Positions 1 through 13,740 of a stretch of DNA of 64,000 bases are shown piece after piece. The stretch is from assembly GCF_023278565.1 (NCBI RefSeq), contig NC_064679.1, positions 5,208,001 to 5,272,000 on the forward strand, given 5' to 3'. A model generated the notes under the pieces. It was not told where the DNA came from. It saw only the letters and a program-made list of their open reading frames with translations, and did no database searches. A program made the translations under genes and the position numbers. Source of the stretch: Colletotrichum lupini. Taxonomy: Eukaryota; Ascomycota; Sordariomycetes; Glomerellales; Glomerellaceae. Numbering within the stretch: the stretch's first letter is position 1; every line of letters begins with the position of its first letter.

Positions 1-3000
1 AGACGGCCAGTGCCTCAAAGTTCGGATGCGACATCACACCGCCAGATCGCGCGCACCACGTTCCTGGGCAAGCGTTCCGTCGGGGCGACAGATGCCAATC
101 TAGCGGCAAGACCGTCCGATCTATCTTGTTAGGGCTCGCGAGCTGCCATTAACACCGAGATTGAAACCAACCTCGAGCCAGGCCCAAACACACAGAGTAG
201 CAAACTTCTGTTTGGCGCGAACCAGCCTTCGTCTCCAGCTGCCGCTGAATAACATCCTACAGGCAGCAAAAACTGCACATTCGCATCCCGACCGTCTAGA
301 CAAGTGCTCCAGCTCTTGCATGATCATTGCCGAGTATACAGCCATCCCTAGACAATGAACCTTGTTTCTTCCTACTTCCCACTCAGCCAGCATCCAGACC
401 GCGTCAGAGGCGACTCACAGTCGCAAGGCGCAAGACGACAGGGATAGCTTTGAAGTCAGCTGGCCCCCCACAGAATGCAATCGATTGCCTGCTGGCCAAC
501 CACCTCCATCAACGCTTGACTGCTCACATTCCAGTGTTCGACCTACATCGCACAGCCTTGTTAGATCGACAATTAGTGCCCTTTCCTCGGACATAAAGAA
601 ACAACGCAGGGCTCCTTGTTTGTCTAGATCTGAAGGGTGTTTCTGACGGCCGACATCTTTCACAGGACTGACCCAGCGGGAAAAGGCGGTGTCCAACGTC
701 CAAGCAGCCTAGACCCGGAAACCCAAACACGTCGACGCATTGTAGGGAACATGCCGATTCCAGGTCTTCGGGGGAGGGGAGTTCCTTGCATTTGACATCG
801 CCTCGACTACGTTTACCCCGCCAAAGCTCACCAACTGTCACGACATGAACGTCCGACTACGCTCCGAACCACCGTACTCTGGGCCGCAACACGGCTTTCG
901 GCCATTATTTTGCCATTGAAACGTTCAGAGAAGTGCGGTGAGGGCCTCATATTTGTTTCTCCAGAGTTCCACCTTTGGGCAGAGACAGGCAAGCCCGAGC
1001 ACGCCTCTTCGCCACTAACCTTGTCTAGGTCAGATCTAGCTCGTTCACGAGGGTGGTGTCTACGCAAACTAGTCATCCGCAAGTTCCCAGGTGCCTAAAT
1101 CTGGTTCGGAACCTGGCCTCACCGCATCGCTGCCCGTCATCATTACCAGTCTATTTGTCTTTAGTGACATGCAGAAACATTCTTGGAGAGGAGTGGCTGG
1201 AAGTCCTCGTTTCCGAAGTGGATTTCTGCCCAGATATCCCCAATCGCCCCGTCTGAATCTCGCAGCGTACGGAGATCTCCCGCAGTCTACAGGATCTAAT
1301 CGGGATGACCGACATCTCGGTATCCACCAGCTTCTCGCTTCTCAAATCTTTGGTAGACTGACCTCACAGGACGATGAACGATGCCTAATACCAATGTATT
1401 GAATGGAACCGCCCAGTGCCACCCCTGCAGACGAACCAGTTCTTCAGCGCGCCATTCCAGGCGTTCCATTCACCATGTCACTCTCCACTAGCAACGTCTC
1501 TCCCATTAGCGGGACGAAACTAATTAACGGATCACAGACGATCAATCAGCGACGGAGAGCAAGAGACACCACCCATTGGCTTTACTAGACAACCACACGA
1601 CCAAGCAGATGCCAGCCCATGATCAAGCGTTCCCTCCCCCTTCAGGTTGCCGGTCTTACAGGCTGCCAGCTAGTCCGAGGTTCGACATGTGAGACCCAAA
1701 GACTGGTGATCACTGGGGTTTATCTGTCCAGAACAGTGTATGGGATATCTTGCTTGTCTTTGCCTAAACATAGAGGTGTGCTTGCTCAAAGATGTACTCT
1801 GTAGGCGTCGCTTGCTTTACAGAGTAAATCAGGGGGCGGTGCAGTACCGGCGTCTTTTCGAGTGCTTTGAGACACAAGGTTTATCAGAGTTCAATGGTTC
1901 GAGCTGAAGCAGTTCATTTCTTTGGCGCCTGATACGCAGTTCGGATGACTCGACGAGCTCTCGAAATATTGTCTCCTCTTTGGGAGAGGCGAATTATAGT
2001 GATTTGATATCTCAAGTATGCATCCATGATTCCTCGTTCTCGTGTAAGACCCGTAACGTTACTTTTGTTCCCGGGCACGCCTTGTTGCAGGCGCCAACAG
2101 AACTCGAGACAGTAATGTAGAAGGTTATTTCTGCTTGGATCTTGCCAAGTGTGGGTTTTGAATGCACAGACAAAAGTGTCCAGAGTGCGGGCTCGGCGTG
2201 TAATTTGCTTTTCGAGCAAAAAATTGTGTAGTGCATTATTGTCTTGACTTTTTGAATGTATAGTGTTTCGAGACAACGCCTCAACAAATTCCCTTTCTCA
2301 AGCTATGCGGCTAGGCCCAGACTCTGGCTGCGGTTCATTTGACGAAGGTGTGAAGCTTTTTTTTCTTTGAATATCATACCACTTGCCGTTCTTTGTTAGC
2401 CCGAGGTAGGGAGGGAGAGAGAATGTGTCAAAGGAGCCAAGGGGCATGTGATTGATATGTTGCTTTCGCTGCATGATGCGGAATCAACGGCCCGAGAGTA
2501 CTCGCGTAGTACTGCAGCATCTTCTTCTCATGATTCTCGATCTGCACTGCTGTCGTCGGCATTGTCAAAGGCTTGAATGCTGGGACTGAGTTCTATTGTA
2601 CCAGCGGTTGTTGTTCTCAAAAGGGCAAATCAAAACGCTCGAAAACCTGCAAAGTCTTCCCGGAGCATTCTGTCTTGGACTGCAAATCTGCTAGTTTGAT
2701 AGAGGTCTGTTATATCTTTCTGTTCGTTATAGATGCCAACATCCTGGACAATGTGAATCTGAGTTTGTATAAAGTGGATTGCAGCCACCAAGAACTCAGC
2801 CCCTATCGCACCACTACATACAGAGGACACTCCAATGGATGGCCAATAGATTGGTCCTTGATTTCTAAGTCTTGCCGGATGTTTGAGTCGCATCTTGTTT
2901 CCCTTAATGCATTTGAACTCCGTCTCGGACATTTTGTCGATTGTGACATTACGCGCCCCAATGCGTGCAATGAACACCAAATTGACAAGACCTCCTTTTG

Positions 3001-3617
3001 GAGATCTCTTTGGAAATACTTTGCTAACCTGTAGTCAGCCATGAGCCTGTTAATATCTTGTGGAACCCGTTAGTCTGCCGTATGAAAAGCTGCAACTCAT
3101 TCCCTAACGAACCAAAGGAGCAAGACACACGAGAATTTGCGAGCTAGACTTCGAGGTCCCAGAGGCGTATGTAAACAGCAACTATTAATTCAACTTGTAG
3201 AGACCTCGGGGGTACTTTTGCAAAGATGTGCCTTCCATGGTGCAGGCTGAATGTGCAGCGAGCGTGTGGGCCATTTATGTCGTGTCTAATCCTACAGAGT
3301 CCTGGAAGAGCGAAGCGATATAAAGTGTAGGTCAGGCAGTTGAAAGTGCGTTTCCGCACACAGAGAAAGGGGTAGTCTTCCGACTAAGAAACGGAAAACG
3401 ATGGCCAATCGTCAGAAATAGCGTCCTTACGCCCAGCTGCCTAGAGTAGAAGTGCATACTTTGCAGATTGAATAAACATGGTAATTGCTGTGGCATTTCT
3501 ACTTTTTAGCACGCATGATGCAGTTTGGTGGGGACTGGAGTTATGACAGGCGGTCCGGATAATAAAACTCTTAAGGTAATTAGGATTTGTCCAAGCCGAA
3601 GTGAATTATGCGTTTTA
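1..3617. other. Gene-poor region, no supported gene
   Basis: No reading frame here resembles a known family. The longest open stretches are about 120-150 codons, lie on both strands and lack conserved motifs or good splice context. The most protein-like is a minus-strand stretch at roughly 2630-2980, overlapped by a plus-strand frame of similar length, so neither is convincing. Base composition is mixed and CA/TG dinucleotides are present throughout, so this part is not RIP-mutated. It borders the retrotransposon block and may be decayed sequence or regulatory DNA of a gene outside the window. Confidence 0.6.
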
Positions 3618-3622
3618 ATAAT

Positions 3623-3827
3623 TATCGGATTAGAAGTCTAATTCGACCGCGGCATATAGCCGACTACGCAGGGGCTAATTAGGGGCCCTATTTATAATTA
3701 TCATAACTAGCCTAACCTACGGTTAGAACCTCCTTTTTATATTTACTACGCAAATATTTATATAATTTAATTAATCTCTTTATTAACTACGGTTCGAACT
3801 AACTACCCTATAATAAGGATATTAATA
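3623..3827 (+). repeat. 5' LTR of the outer element
   Basis: This 205-bp repeat matches 18274-18478 along its whole length without gaps. I count about 23 differences, all transitions (C/T or G/A) and no transversions. Both copies therefore diverged by RIP rather than by ordinary drift. Duplicated host bases ATAAT lie immediately upstream at 3618-3622. Confidence 0.93.
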
Positions 3828-6308
3828 CTAATTAGTAATTAAATTTTATTATCGTAGATTAGTAAGGTATCTCGCTATAAAAAAAACGACTTCTTAATAT
3901 TATACGGGATAAGAGAGTTATACTAATTAACTTTATAAAAATAAACGAAAAAGGAGGTAATTCTTAAATACTATACGGAATTAAGTAATCGTAGCCCTTT
4001 ATTACTTATAAAAGGTCGACGTTTATTATATTAAACTACGTTAATTAATAAAACTACTTAAATAACTAGCTTTTTATTATTACCCTAAGTAGCTTTTTTA
4101 TTAAGCGACTTTTCTATAGCCGGCCTATAATTAAAAATTAACTAATTAAATTAGTAAAAAGAAATACTTACGTAACGACTACTTACCTAATTAATTAGTA
4201 TAATAAATAAGCTTAATAATATAATATAAAAGAGTACTACGCGATTAAAAAAAAGAATTTCTAAATATAAATATTCTTATTTAGTAATAAAAGTAACCTT
4301 ATAAGAGTTATTAAGCTAAGAGATCTATAGTATATAAAAAAGTCTATTATTATAAGGATTTTATAAATATAACTTTAAGCCCGCAATTTAAATAACCTCT
4401 TTATAGCTCCCTTAATTACCCCCTAAGTATTACTTAGGAATATAATATAGGGGACGGTTTAATAAAAAAAGAGGGGATTTAGAAATTTTAATAATATCGA
4501 GTTAAGAATATTACGGATCTTAAAAATTAACTTCAAAAAAAAGGTAGCTATTTTAAAGTAGTCCTACGACCTCTTATTAAAGTTATTATTAGCTTAAGAA
4601 AAGGCTAAAAAAACGAGGATTTAAGGGAAAAAAAAAAGAATCCTTTAGAGGGCCGCTAAAGGGCTTTTTTTTATATTAGCTCTTAGTACGAGATTACTAA
4701 TTTTAAGAAATTAACTAAGTAATAAAAGGGATTATTAATAAGCGATAATTACTTAATTATAATTAAACTATAAAAAAGACTATTTAAAAAATATAAAATA
4801 AGGTACTAAGAGGCTATAAAAAATAAGATTTTTAAAGTATTTAACCTTATTATATATAAGTAATAAGTAAGTATTTTTAATAAGTCCTTAAAATCTACGA
4901 TCTTACGAAAAAGAGGGCTTAACTTTATTAATTATACTTAACGGCTTATATAGTTTTTAATAGCTTATATAGCTCTTTTATAAGCTACCCGGCGTTTATT
5001 TTTAACTATTCTTACGGAATACTACTTAAGAAGAGGTAGGTTAAGGAAGGAAGCTATTTAGAGATTATAAAGAGTACGAGGCTTAAGAAGCTAAAAATAT
5101 ACGGGATAGTAAAAATTAGTAACTAATAAAGATCCCGAGACTAATTATTATATCTTCTTATAGTAATATAAACGTCTACTACTACTATTATAAAAAAGAA
5201 TGACTAAAACTTACTTTTTTATATTAAATAAAAAAGAGGATCTTAGTAAGTACAATAGTTAGCGATTTAAAAAAGTAATAATAATTACTAAAAATAGTAA
5301 AAACGAGAGTAGTAGCGAGATAGTAAGAGGAAGTAGGAATCTCCTAGACCTTAATAAATTCGTTAAGTAATAAAAGTACGGATTTATTATAACTAGCGCG
5401 CAAATTAAATATATCCTTATTAAAATTAAATACGCTAATAACTATTAATATAAGTATAAGTTAGAGTATAACCCTTAGTAAGTTAAAATAAAAAAAAAGA
5501 GGACGAAACCCGATCCTAAATAGAATCCTAATCCCTTATAAATAGGTAAATATTAACCCGGATTATTAAGGGACGTAAATATATAGAATTACGAATTAGC
5601 CTAACGGCGAGCAAATTAACGTAGCATTAATCTATTTAACTAAAATTTATAAAAGAAAGGGGCTATAGGGGCAACCCCTATTTTACGAAATTATAAACGA
5701 CCTTAGTTATTAACTAAACGAATAGTTCGCGAGCGCAAGCCTAGGGATTATAAAAATAGTTAATAGATTCCTTTACGGGCGAGGGGTATTATTAGCGTAA
5801 TTATAATCGCAAGAGCTATACGAAATATTAATAATAATAATTATAAAAGAGGAATTCGTATTATAAAACTAAGTATAGGTCGATAGAGCGTATAATCGCT
5901 TTAACAAATTTAAAAAAAGGGTAAATAACCTAGATTTCCTCCCTATAATTACTAATAGAAATCTATCGTTATAAAAGGATATACTAAGGTAAAATATAGT
6001 ATTAGAAATACGATAATCGATAATTCTACTTATTTCGATCTATAACTTATTACCGCTATTAATATAAAATTCGGCGCTAATTAGCTAATAAGAAAGGAAG
6101 TAAACGACCCGAAGTTACTAATAGTACGTAGCGACGCAGGGATCGTATATAAATACTAAAAATCTAGCGGTAAATATAAAGTAATTTATAAACTTTAAAA
6201 GAATCTTCTTAAAAAAGAAATTATACTCTAGGGGGAAGTATAAGGTCTTATAAAAAACCCTAATAATATTTTATAATTATTACGAAAAAGTCGGAATTAG
6301 GGAATACT

Positions 6309-6533
6309 TATTAGTATATACGTAAGTAGGTTAGACCTTTTAGTCGCGACTAGGTTAATAGGTTAGTATAGGTCTATTACGTATATATAAGAGGGGAAGA
6401 TCGTAGGTAGAGCCCGCGGTCCTTTAGTAAGTATAGGTAAGTAGAAGGGTCCGTTTGCACAGGCCCAGACTGCCTACTTACTACCCCTACTTAACTACTT
6501 AATAGGGCCCCTTTTTTACTTCGTAATTTAATA
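6309..6533 (-). repeat. LTR of the inner element (left copy)
   Basis: This 225-bp repeat pairs with 13516-13740. Shared blocks include a GC-rich core around 6440-6480 ending in CCCAGACTGCC, which kept several CA/TG dinucleotides despite RIP. Differences from the other copy are transitions. Because the element lies on the minus strand, this is its functional 3' LTR. Target duplication ATACT precedes it at 6304-6308. Confidence 0.92.
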
Positions 6534-6899
6534 TTAGTAGTTTTCTATTTTTATAGTAAAAAAGGCTAGAATAGGGGCTAGGTCCCCCGCTAGCGAGAAC
6601 TAGTAATAGAATCTATAGTTAATCCCTTATTTAGAAATACCTAAAGCCGTATACTAAAATTTTAGTATAGCTTTTATTATAATTATTTATATAAAAGTTT
6701 TAATATCCCCTCCTTCTAATTACTTCCTAATCCTTTAATATATATAATCTATATACCTAAACTCCTTGGAAATCGTTAAATCTAGCGTAGTTAAAAAAGA
6801 GCTTTTTATTAATCTAACTACGCCCCGAATACGTACGTTTTTTTTTTAAGCCGAAGCCCGAGAGGCGTATACGTTCGCTAAACGACTTACTACTTATAA

Positions 6900-9750
6900 T
6901 ATACTACTATTTTAACTACGTATTACCTATCCTTTTATCTTAATTATAATAATTCCTTTACTAACGAATTATTTAAGGGACTTATTTAGTATACTTTTTA
7001 TAAACCCGTTAGCTAGGTTATTATTATTATTAATTTAATAAATCTCGCAAAGCTCGCGGCGTTTATATAATTACCTAAGTACTATAATATTTATTATAAG
7101 GCGCTTTTCTTTCGTAATACCTAGCTTAACGAGGTATTTATATAGTAAGTATAAATCTATATAAATTATAATAGGGATTTTCGAAACGTTAAGTTATTTA
7201 GTAATAAGGTTTAGGGTAGTTAAGATAGTATAGGCGACGTTAATACTTACGACTATTCTATAGACCTTTAATATTAATACGCTCTAAGTAATCCTTTTAC
7301 TCTTTATAGAGCTATAGTAAATAATATTATTATTAATTATAAAGCTCTTATTAGTCTATTCTTTATTTATAAAAATAACGATATAACTTAGCTATAAAGT
7401 ATAATTAGCGTTATTTATAAATAACCTATTTATAAAAACAAAGAGTTTAGCTATAATTAGATTTAATAATATAAATATAAGCCCTCGGTCTAAGTAATTT
7501 ATTTATTATTTAATATAACGGTTTAGCGTAGCGTAGTTAGTAAATAACGGATTTATTTAGTATTAAATAGTAAACGACGTATTAAAAACTGCTTCTAGTT
7601 AGTAAATTAATATAATATAAGTACCTTAAGCTCGCTACTTAACGAATTATTATTTAGCGTCTAATACTAAGGGGTTAACCTACTTAAGCTTTTTTCTTTA
7701 GTTCTTCTATCTAAGTACTATATTAATACTTTTTAATAAGATAATCTGTTACGAAGGTAACTTTGTTTACCTTATTATTCGCCTTATTATCAATATTACG
7801 TAAGCAACCTATATACCATATTAATCTACGATTTCTGTAGATTATTATAGGTATTGATTATGTAAGCAATACTGCTTATATAAGCTTACGTGAGCAATGG
7901 AAAGTACTGGAAGGTAACTAAATAATCTGGAATTTACTCGAGGCGGAATTACGTACTACGATTACGCATTCACTTAAGTATACGCTTATTAATTATATTA
8001 TAATTAATAAGCAATGGAATATTCTAGTAGGAGGTTTTTATGCCTATATATAGGCGTGTATTTACCTACCTAGACCTTTCGTTAAGCAAGCAACTTCTCA
8101 TATAGTAATTCAACTATATTACTCTCTTTACTACAAAAACCTCTTTTATATACGCTTATATCCCCTATATTCATATATTCTTGGTTCTATATGAATATTC
8201 ACTTTTTATATTCTTTATAAGAATATCCCGCATTACCTCGTTAAAGCTATACGTGCTAGATAATCCCGTTATTAAAAATAAGTAGCTCGTTAGCTAATAG
8301 TTATTATTTTAGTTTAGATAGTAGCTTAGCGCGCTTAAGTTCGGTTTTTTTTTTTAATTAAAAGTCTTATTTAATAGTTTAATAGTATTATCGGTCTATA
8401 TATTAATAATACCGAATAATCCGCTTTTTCTTATCGAGATTAGCAAGTATAGATCGAACGTAAATATTATTATTTAGAGCATTTTTAAATAATATTTATT
8501 ATATATTACTTATTAATAAGTATTAGATTTTATAAGACCGTATAGTAGCTATATAACATATAAAATAGTACCCTTAGGGTATAAATAACGGATCTGAGCT
8601 AGTAATTAAGTAAAAACCTTATAGTAAAGAAGTTAGCTCGATTATATATATACTTAAGTAATATCTTATAACTAAACGACGTAGCCTTCCCGGATTAGGG
8701 TTGGGGCTAGGGCGAGGATTAAATATTAACTAGTTCTTTAAATTATCGGTAACTATATAAGGATCTTTTTTTTCTTTTTATTATTATACCTTTATATAAC
8801 TAAGTAAGACTTTTTAATAGGGTTAAGTCTTAGGTTCTTAATCTTATTAATAAATTAAGACTTAAATATCCTTATATCCCTATATTTAGGGCTAAGTTAG
8901 ATAAATTTAATTACCCCTCTCTTTATTAGTCCTAAAAGCTCTTTATTAATAGATTTTATAAAGGGTGTTCCTAGGGTAGTAATAATACCCTTATTACGGA
9001 GCTTAGTAGCTAGCTTAAGATTTACCTCTTTTTTAAACGTAAAATAAGTTATAGTTATAAAAATATTATTATAGCCGCGCCGTATTAATATTCTTTTAAT
9101 CCTCTTATTTTATAATAGAGGGTCGTTATTAATTATAATAACGATCTTATTAAGGACTTTATTTATAGCGGTATTACTATTAGTTAGCTAGTTAACTATA
9201 GGGATTAATAAGTAATTAACGTGCTTTATTATCGTAGTTAGTAGCTCGGGGTTAACCTCTTCTAAGTATTAGGGTTTAACTATAGTAGCTTAGAAGCTTA
9301 TTAGGCTATAAAGTAATTCTATTATATAAGTAGTACTATTTATTAAAACGAGCTTAAATAGGCCTTTTTATTCCTTACCTTCTTATTAAACTTTAATATT
9401 TAACTATAGTAATAGATTAATAATATAGGAGATATTTAGTCCGTTTTAAGTAGCTAGTGCCTCGCTTATCTACTTATTAATATAAAGTCTACGGACTTCT
9501 TTTATTATTTTTTTAATTACCTCTATATATTAAGTAATATTTAGCGATAGTAAAGATTTATTAGAAGTGCGCGGAAAAGCTCTAAAAACGAGGAGTATAA
9601 GAACGAGGCTATTTAAGCTAACTATATTATTAACTATTTTAATTACGGCCCAAAGTATAGTCTCTGCGCTTATTAATAAGTACTTATTTTAAATAATATT
9701 ATATACCTTTTTAAGTATTACGTAGTATTTCTTAGCCTTACTAATACTAT
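6900..9750 (-). pseudogene. Dead copia-type pol (integrase, RT and RNase H remnants) of the inner element
   Basis: Conceptual translation of the minus strand, ignoring stops, gives recognisable copia segments. Near 9.4-9.6 kb there is an arginine/lysine-rich stretch with an NEAL..RNGP..-like motif. Near 8.7-9.0 kb there is an RT entry (LKLRNKGIITT.GTPF, then KSRLVIQGYN). Near 7.0-7.4 kb the RNase H core is visible (HYSS.KSKRVTRS, KLGTTKEKRL, ALRQ.Y.RRELCEI). Many codons are TAA or TAG where RIP converted glutamine or tryptophan codons. The frame is also split between RT and RNase H by the insertion at about 7747-8258. Limits are approximate; no function remains. Confidence 0.8.
7747..8258. 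mobile_element. Young, un-RIPped short insertion in the inner element (solo LTR or non-autonomous element)
   Basis: About 0.5 kb with abundant CA and TG dinucleotides interrupts the RIP-mutated pol gene between RT and RNase H. An 8-bp repeat AGATAATC flanks it at 7739-7746 and 8258-8265. The left end reads TGTTACGAAGGTAA and a partly complementary TTACCTCGTTAA lies near the right end, as in an LTR. A TATATA box at about 8043-8050 also fits an LTR promoter. The exact right end is ambiguous: the 8-bp repeat suggests about 8257-8260, the inverted terminus about 8245. It has no coding capacity. The lack of RIP means it arrived after the last RIP episode or was too short or single-copy to be targeted. 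Confidence 0.6.
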
Positions 9751-12700
9751 TATAAGCTTTAATAAGTACTTTTTTAACTTCAATAAATATAGATTTAGTA
9801 AAAGATTTAAACTTTACGGCGCTAAAGTTCTTACTAGTATTTATAATAATCTAGTCCGGCGGACCGAGGTAGACGTCGATTTAATATAGCTAAAAAGCCT
9901 CTTATATATACTTCGTAATTATATTTATAAAGAACTTTATTATTTAAAAAGAAGTAGTAGTATCGACGACGTAGAGTACTAGTTAGTTAGTGCCCTTATA
10001 ATTTATTAAGTATATTATATTAATTACGACTTTATAATTAAAATTATAATTATTTTATAAAGTGAATTTAAATCGGCTAAGGGTAGTAACGTTAAGTTAG
10101 TATTATTAGTAGATCTTTATAAGCTTCTCGAGGGCTATAATCTCTATATTATTATTAAATTACTAAAGTAGCTTTAGGAGATAAGGAACCGAAGGGTAGC
10201 CGAAGTACTAATATAAGTAGCGCAATTCGCCTTTTATTAAGTAGTTAGTAATAGCTTTTTTATTATTAAGGAATAGAAGCTAAGGGTGTCCCTATTTGCG
10301 AATAATAAGTACTATAATATCTCTTTTAATTAGTAAGTTATTAATATTATTAAAGTATACTTTTAGCTTATTTATATCCCTTAGGTAGTATAAAAAAGGA
10401 GTGTTAATTAGTAAGATATAAAAAGTAATATTACTAAATAGGGTACTAATAACCGTAGATCTTAATAACCTTATAGGTTTGCTATTACTAAATTAAATAC
10501 TTATTTTGCCGGCTCTAGAGGTATTAAGAATAATTTCGGGTTATTATTACTATAATACGAGGAGTTAAGGGTAGCCCATAGTTAAGAATTCTATAGCGTT
10601 AGTATTAAGTATAATACTTTAAAAGTCCCCTAACGAGTACCTCTTATTTAATAAAAAGGAGGTCGCTAGTTCCGTAGGCTTAGTTAACTCGTTAATAAAA
10701 GTAGTATTAGTAAGGCTATGCTCTATTACTTAAGTAGTAAGGATATTTATAAAGGTTTTGCTACTAATAGTAGTCGTAAGGTATATTATTAAGATCTAGA
10801 CTTCGTCCTCGTAGTTATCCTTATAGTTAAAGTTAAGGCTATTAAAATATTAAATTATAGTATTATTATCGTTATCGTCATTAGTAAGGGTAGTTCCCTT
10901 ATAAAAGGCGAGGAACTATAAGTATAAGCTTAGTATAAATCTCTTATTTTTTTTTTACTATTTTTATACTTCTTATATACTTAACGTTACTCTTTTTTTA
11001 AGTACTTAGTTAATTAATAGCCGGTTTTATAATAAATAAAATACTTTTTATTAGTAGTGCCGCGGCCGCGTTAATTTTACTTATTAAATTAGGTCTTTTT
11101 ACTAGAGCTATTATAAGTACGGTCGGTTTAGTAAGTAGCGGGGACCTCTTTATTATAAGTACTATTTTAGAGATATTATTATTACTTATTACGGTTACGC
11201 TCTCTTTTTATAGTATTAATTAAAGTACTAAGCTAATAGTAAATATTAGTAAATATAAGTACCGGGTTAAGTATAATAAGTCTATATTTTAGTATACTAT
11301 TTACGTAGTAGAGGAGTTAGTTACTTATATTAAAAATAGATCCCTAAGTAGCTAGTGCCGTATAAAGGATTATAATATAGTTAATTAGCGCTTATAAAAT
11401 CTATTAGTTCGACTTACCTAGGTTCTTACGAACTATAGAGTATTAATAGAGGTTATAGAGCTTAGCGAGGTAGTTTTAATAGCTCGTAAGCGGCTCGAAG
11501 TATTCTTAGGTCTTTTAGTATATTATATTAAAGCTAAGCGGGTTAGAGGTATTATTAAGTTAGTTAAAATAAAAGGTTAACGCCCTTTTTTTAAACATAT
11601 TTAAAAAAGTATTAGAATAGTATCGTTCGCTAATTCCTACCTATTAGTATAGTATTTTAAAGATCTAAAGTTTCTTATTAAAAATATTATACTTCTCGCT
11701 ACTATACTTATTCTTATCGTTATAGAGCTTAGCGAGGTTAATTAATTAGTAAGTATTAGGTATAATATTATCTTTAGTTTTTATATTAAAATATAGTATT
11801 TAACGAGGTAGATTTTATTATTAAATAATAATAACTTTATTCTCTAGTTCTTCTTCCTCTTTTTTTTAAAGAGGTAGTAAGTCGGTTAGTTAATAATAAG
11901 GCTAAGGTCGGAATCTTAATTATTAAAATTAAGTAAGTTAAGGTTATATAAATTCCCTTATTATTTCTCTAGCTTATTAAATCAAATCGTTAGTATTTAT
12001 TAACTATAGGAGTAGTAAATAGAGGAAGTAAAGATCGTAATATAATATATTAAAGTATTTAATACGGCTATAATAGGCTACGATCTTTTTAAAAATCTAA
12101 GTAGGGAAGTATTAAGTATTAAGGGCGCTAGTAATCTTTTTTATTATTTAATTACGATCTTTAATTATTAAATTAATACCGTTATTTATAAAGAAGTCTC
12201 TTAGCTTTTTAAGAATCGCACTTTTTATTCTTAAGAAGTCCCCTATTTCTTAGCTTTAAAAATCGGTTTTAAAATCCTTTTATAGCTCCTTACTCGTTAA
12301 GCCGTTTTAATAATAATATTTTATTATATAGAGGATAAAGGTATTAAGCTTTTTATCGTTCGTAAGGGTAGGTATAATATTAAATAAGCCCTATTAAGTT
12401 AGGTTAACGTAGTCTTATTAGCAAATTAAAATTAGGTATAATTCTATAATTTAAGAGTATAAGTAGACTAGAGGTAATATTAACTAATTATTAAACCCTT
12501 TTTACTTATTACTAAGGCTAGCGGTTATTATAATATATTTATAAAGTAAGTTATATAGTAAAAGATTACTATAGGATATAATCGTTATATTATAATTATA
12601 ATATAACGTTAGTTAGGTTAGAAAGAGTAATAAGTTAGTTATAGTAATCGTTTTAATAATAGTAAGCGGGCTACTATTATTAGTTAGAAAATGTTGCTTT

Positions 12701-13515
12701 TTTAATAAGGTATATAAACAGAAGGTTATTAAGGTTAGTAAAAGGTTATAAAAAGGGAAGAAAGGCCTTTTATAACTATACTTTTAGTAGTAAATAGAGG
12801 ATTCCGTTAGCTATTAATTAGTAATTCTTTTTAGTACTTCTCGTACTTTATTTTATTAATCTAGTTTTAGAGCTTCTATTAAGTTAGAAAGAGGTAGATT
12901 TATTAGTAATATAAAATAGATCCCCATTACTATTATTATTAAGATCTTTTTTTTTCTTTAGTATTTTAGAATACTTTACTATTAGCGAGAGATTTATTAT
13001 TAACGTACTTATAATTCTAAAGGTTTTGCTATTACTAAGCGCTAGTACGCTAGCGATTATTAAATTAATTTTTTAGTAGTTAATCTTTTTTTATTTATTA
13101 CTAGTTTAAGGTAGTACTTAGTTATAATATATTTAAAATAGATTCTTTTATAAGTAGTTTAATTAAAGGGAAGTTAGTAGTAGTAATAAGGCTAGTGGAG
13201 ATAATATTAATAGTAGAGGCGAGGTTAATAGTAGTAGTAAAGTAGTTAATCTTTTTATAGTAGTGGTTTTAATAAAAGAGATCGTACGCGATAGAGCGCG
13301 CTCTTAACGGCCCGTAATTAGTTAATTAGTTATTAGCTAGTAGTAGTAGAGGAGAGCTAAGGTAGTATAGACTAGGCCGCTTATTATTAATTAAATAGAC
13401 GGAACTAAGTTGGTTAGTTAGAATAGCTAGCGAGGTAGGTCGAGGCTATTTCTTTTATAGTTATATCCTTACTAACTTGCGGTAGAAATATATATATAAT
13501 TTAATCACTAATTAG

Positions 13516-13740
13516 TATTAGTATATACGTAAGTAGGTTAGACCTTTTAGTTACGACTAGGTTAATAGGTTAGTATAGGTTTATTACGTATATATAAAAG
13601 GGGAAGATTATAAGTAGAGCCCGCGGTCCCTTAGTAAGTATAAGTAAGTAGAAGGGTCCGTTTATACGGGCCCAGACTGCCTACTTACTACCCCTACTTA
13701 ACTACCTAATAGGGCCCTTTTTCTACTTCGTAATCTAATA
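13516..13740 (-). repeat. LTR of the inner element (right copy)
   Basis: Same length (225 bp) and gap-free match to 6309-6533, with the target duplication ATACT directly after it at 13741-13745. For this minus-strand element it is the functional 5' LTR. Outer-element sequence resumes at 13741. Confidence 0.92.

Larger units (their letters stand above)
6309..13740 (-). mobile_element. RIP-degraded Ty1/copia-type LTR retrotransposon (inner element, nested, minus strand)
   Basis: Two 225-bp direct repeats bound a 7.4-kb element inserted into the outer retrotransposon. A perfect 5-bp duplication ATACT lies at 6304-6308 and 13741-13745. LTR termini read TATTAG...TAATA, which is TG...CA after RIP. 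The minus strand reads in family order from right to left: an integrase-side stretch near 9.7-9.4 kb, reverse transcriptase near 9.0-8.7 kb and RNase H near 7.4-7.0 kb. The element is therefore opposite to its host. CA and TG are nearly gone apart from one unmutated island at about 7747-8258. It inserted after the outer element, and both were then exposed to RIP. Confidence 0.92.
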
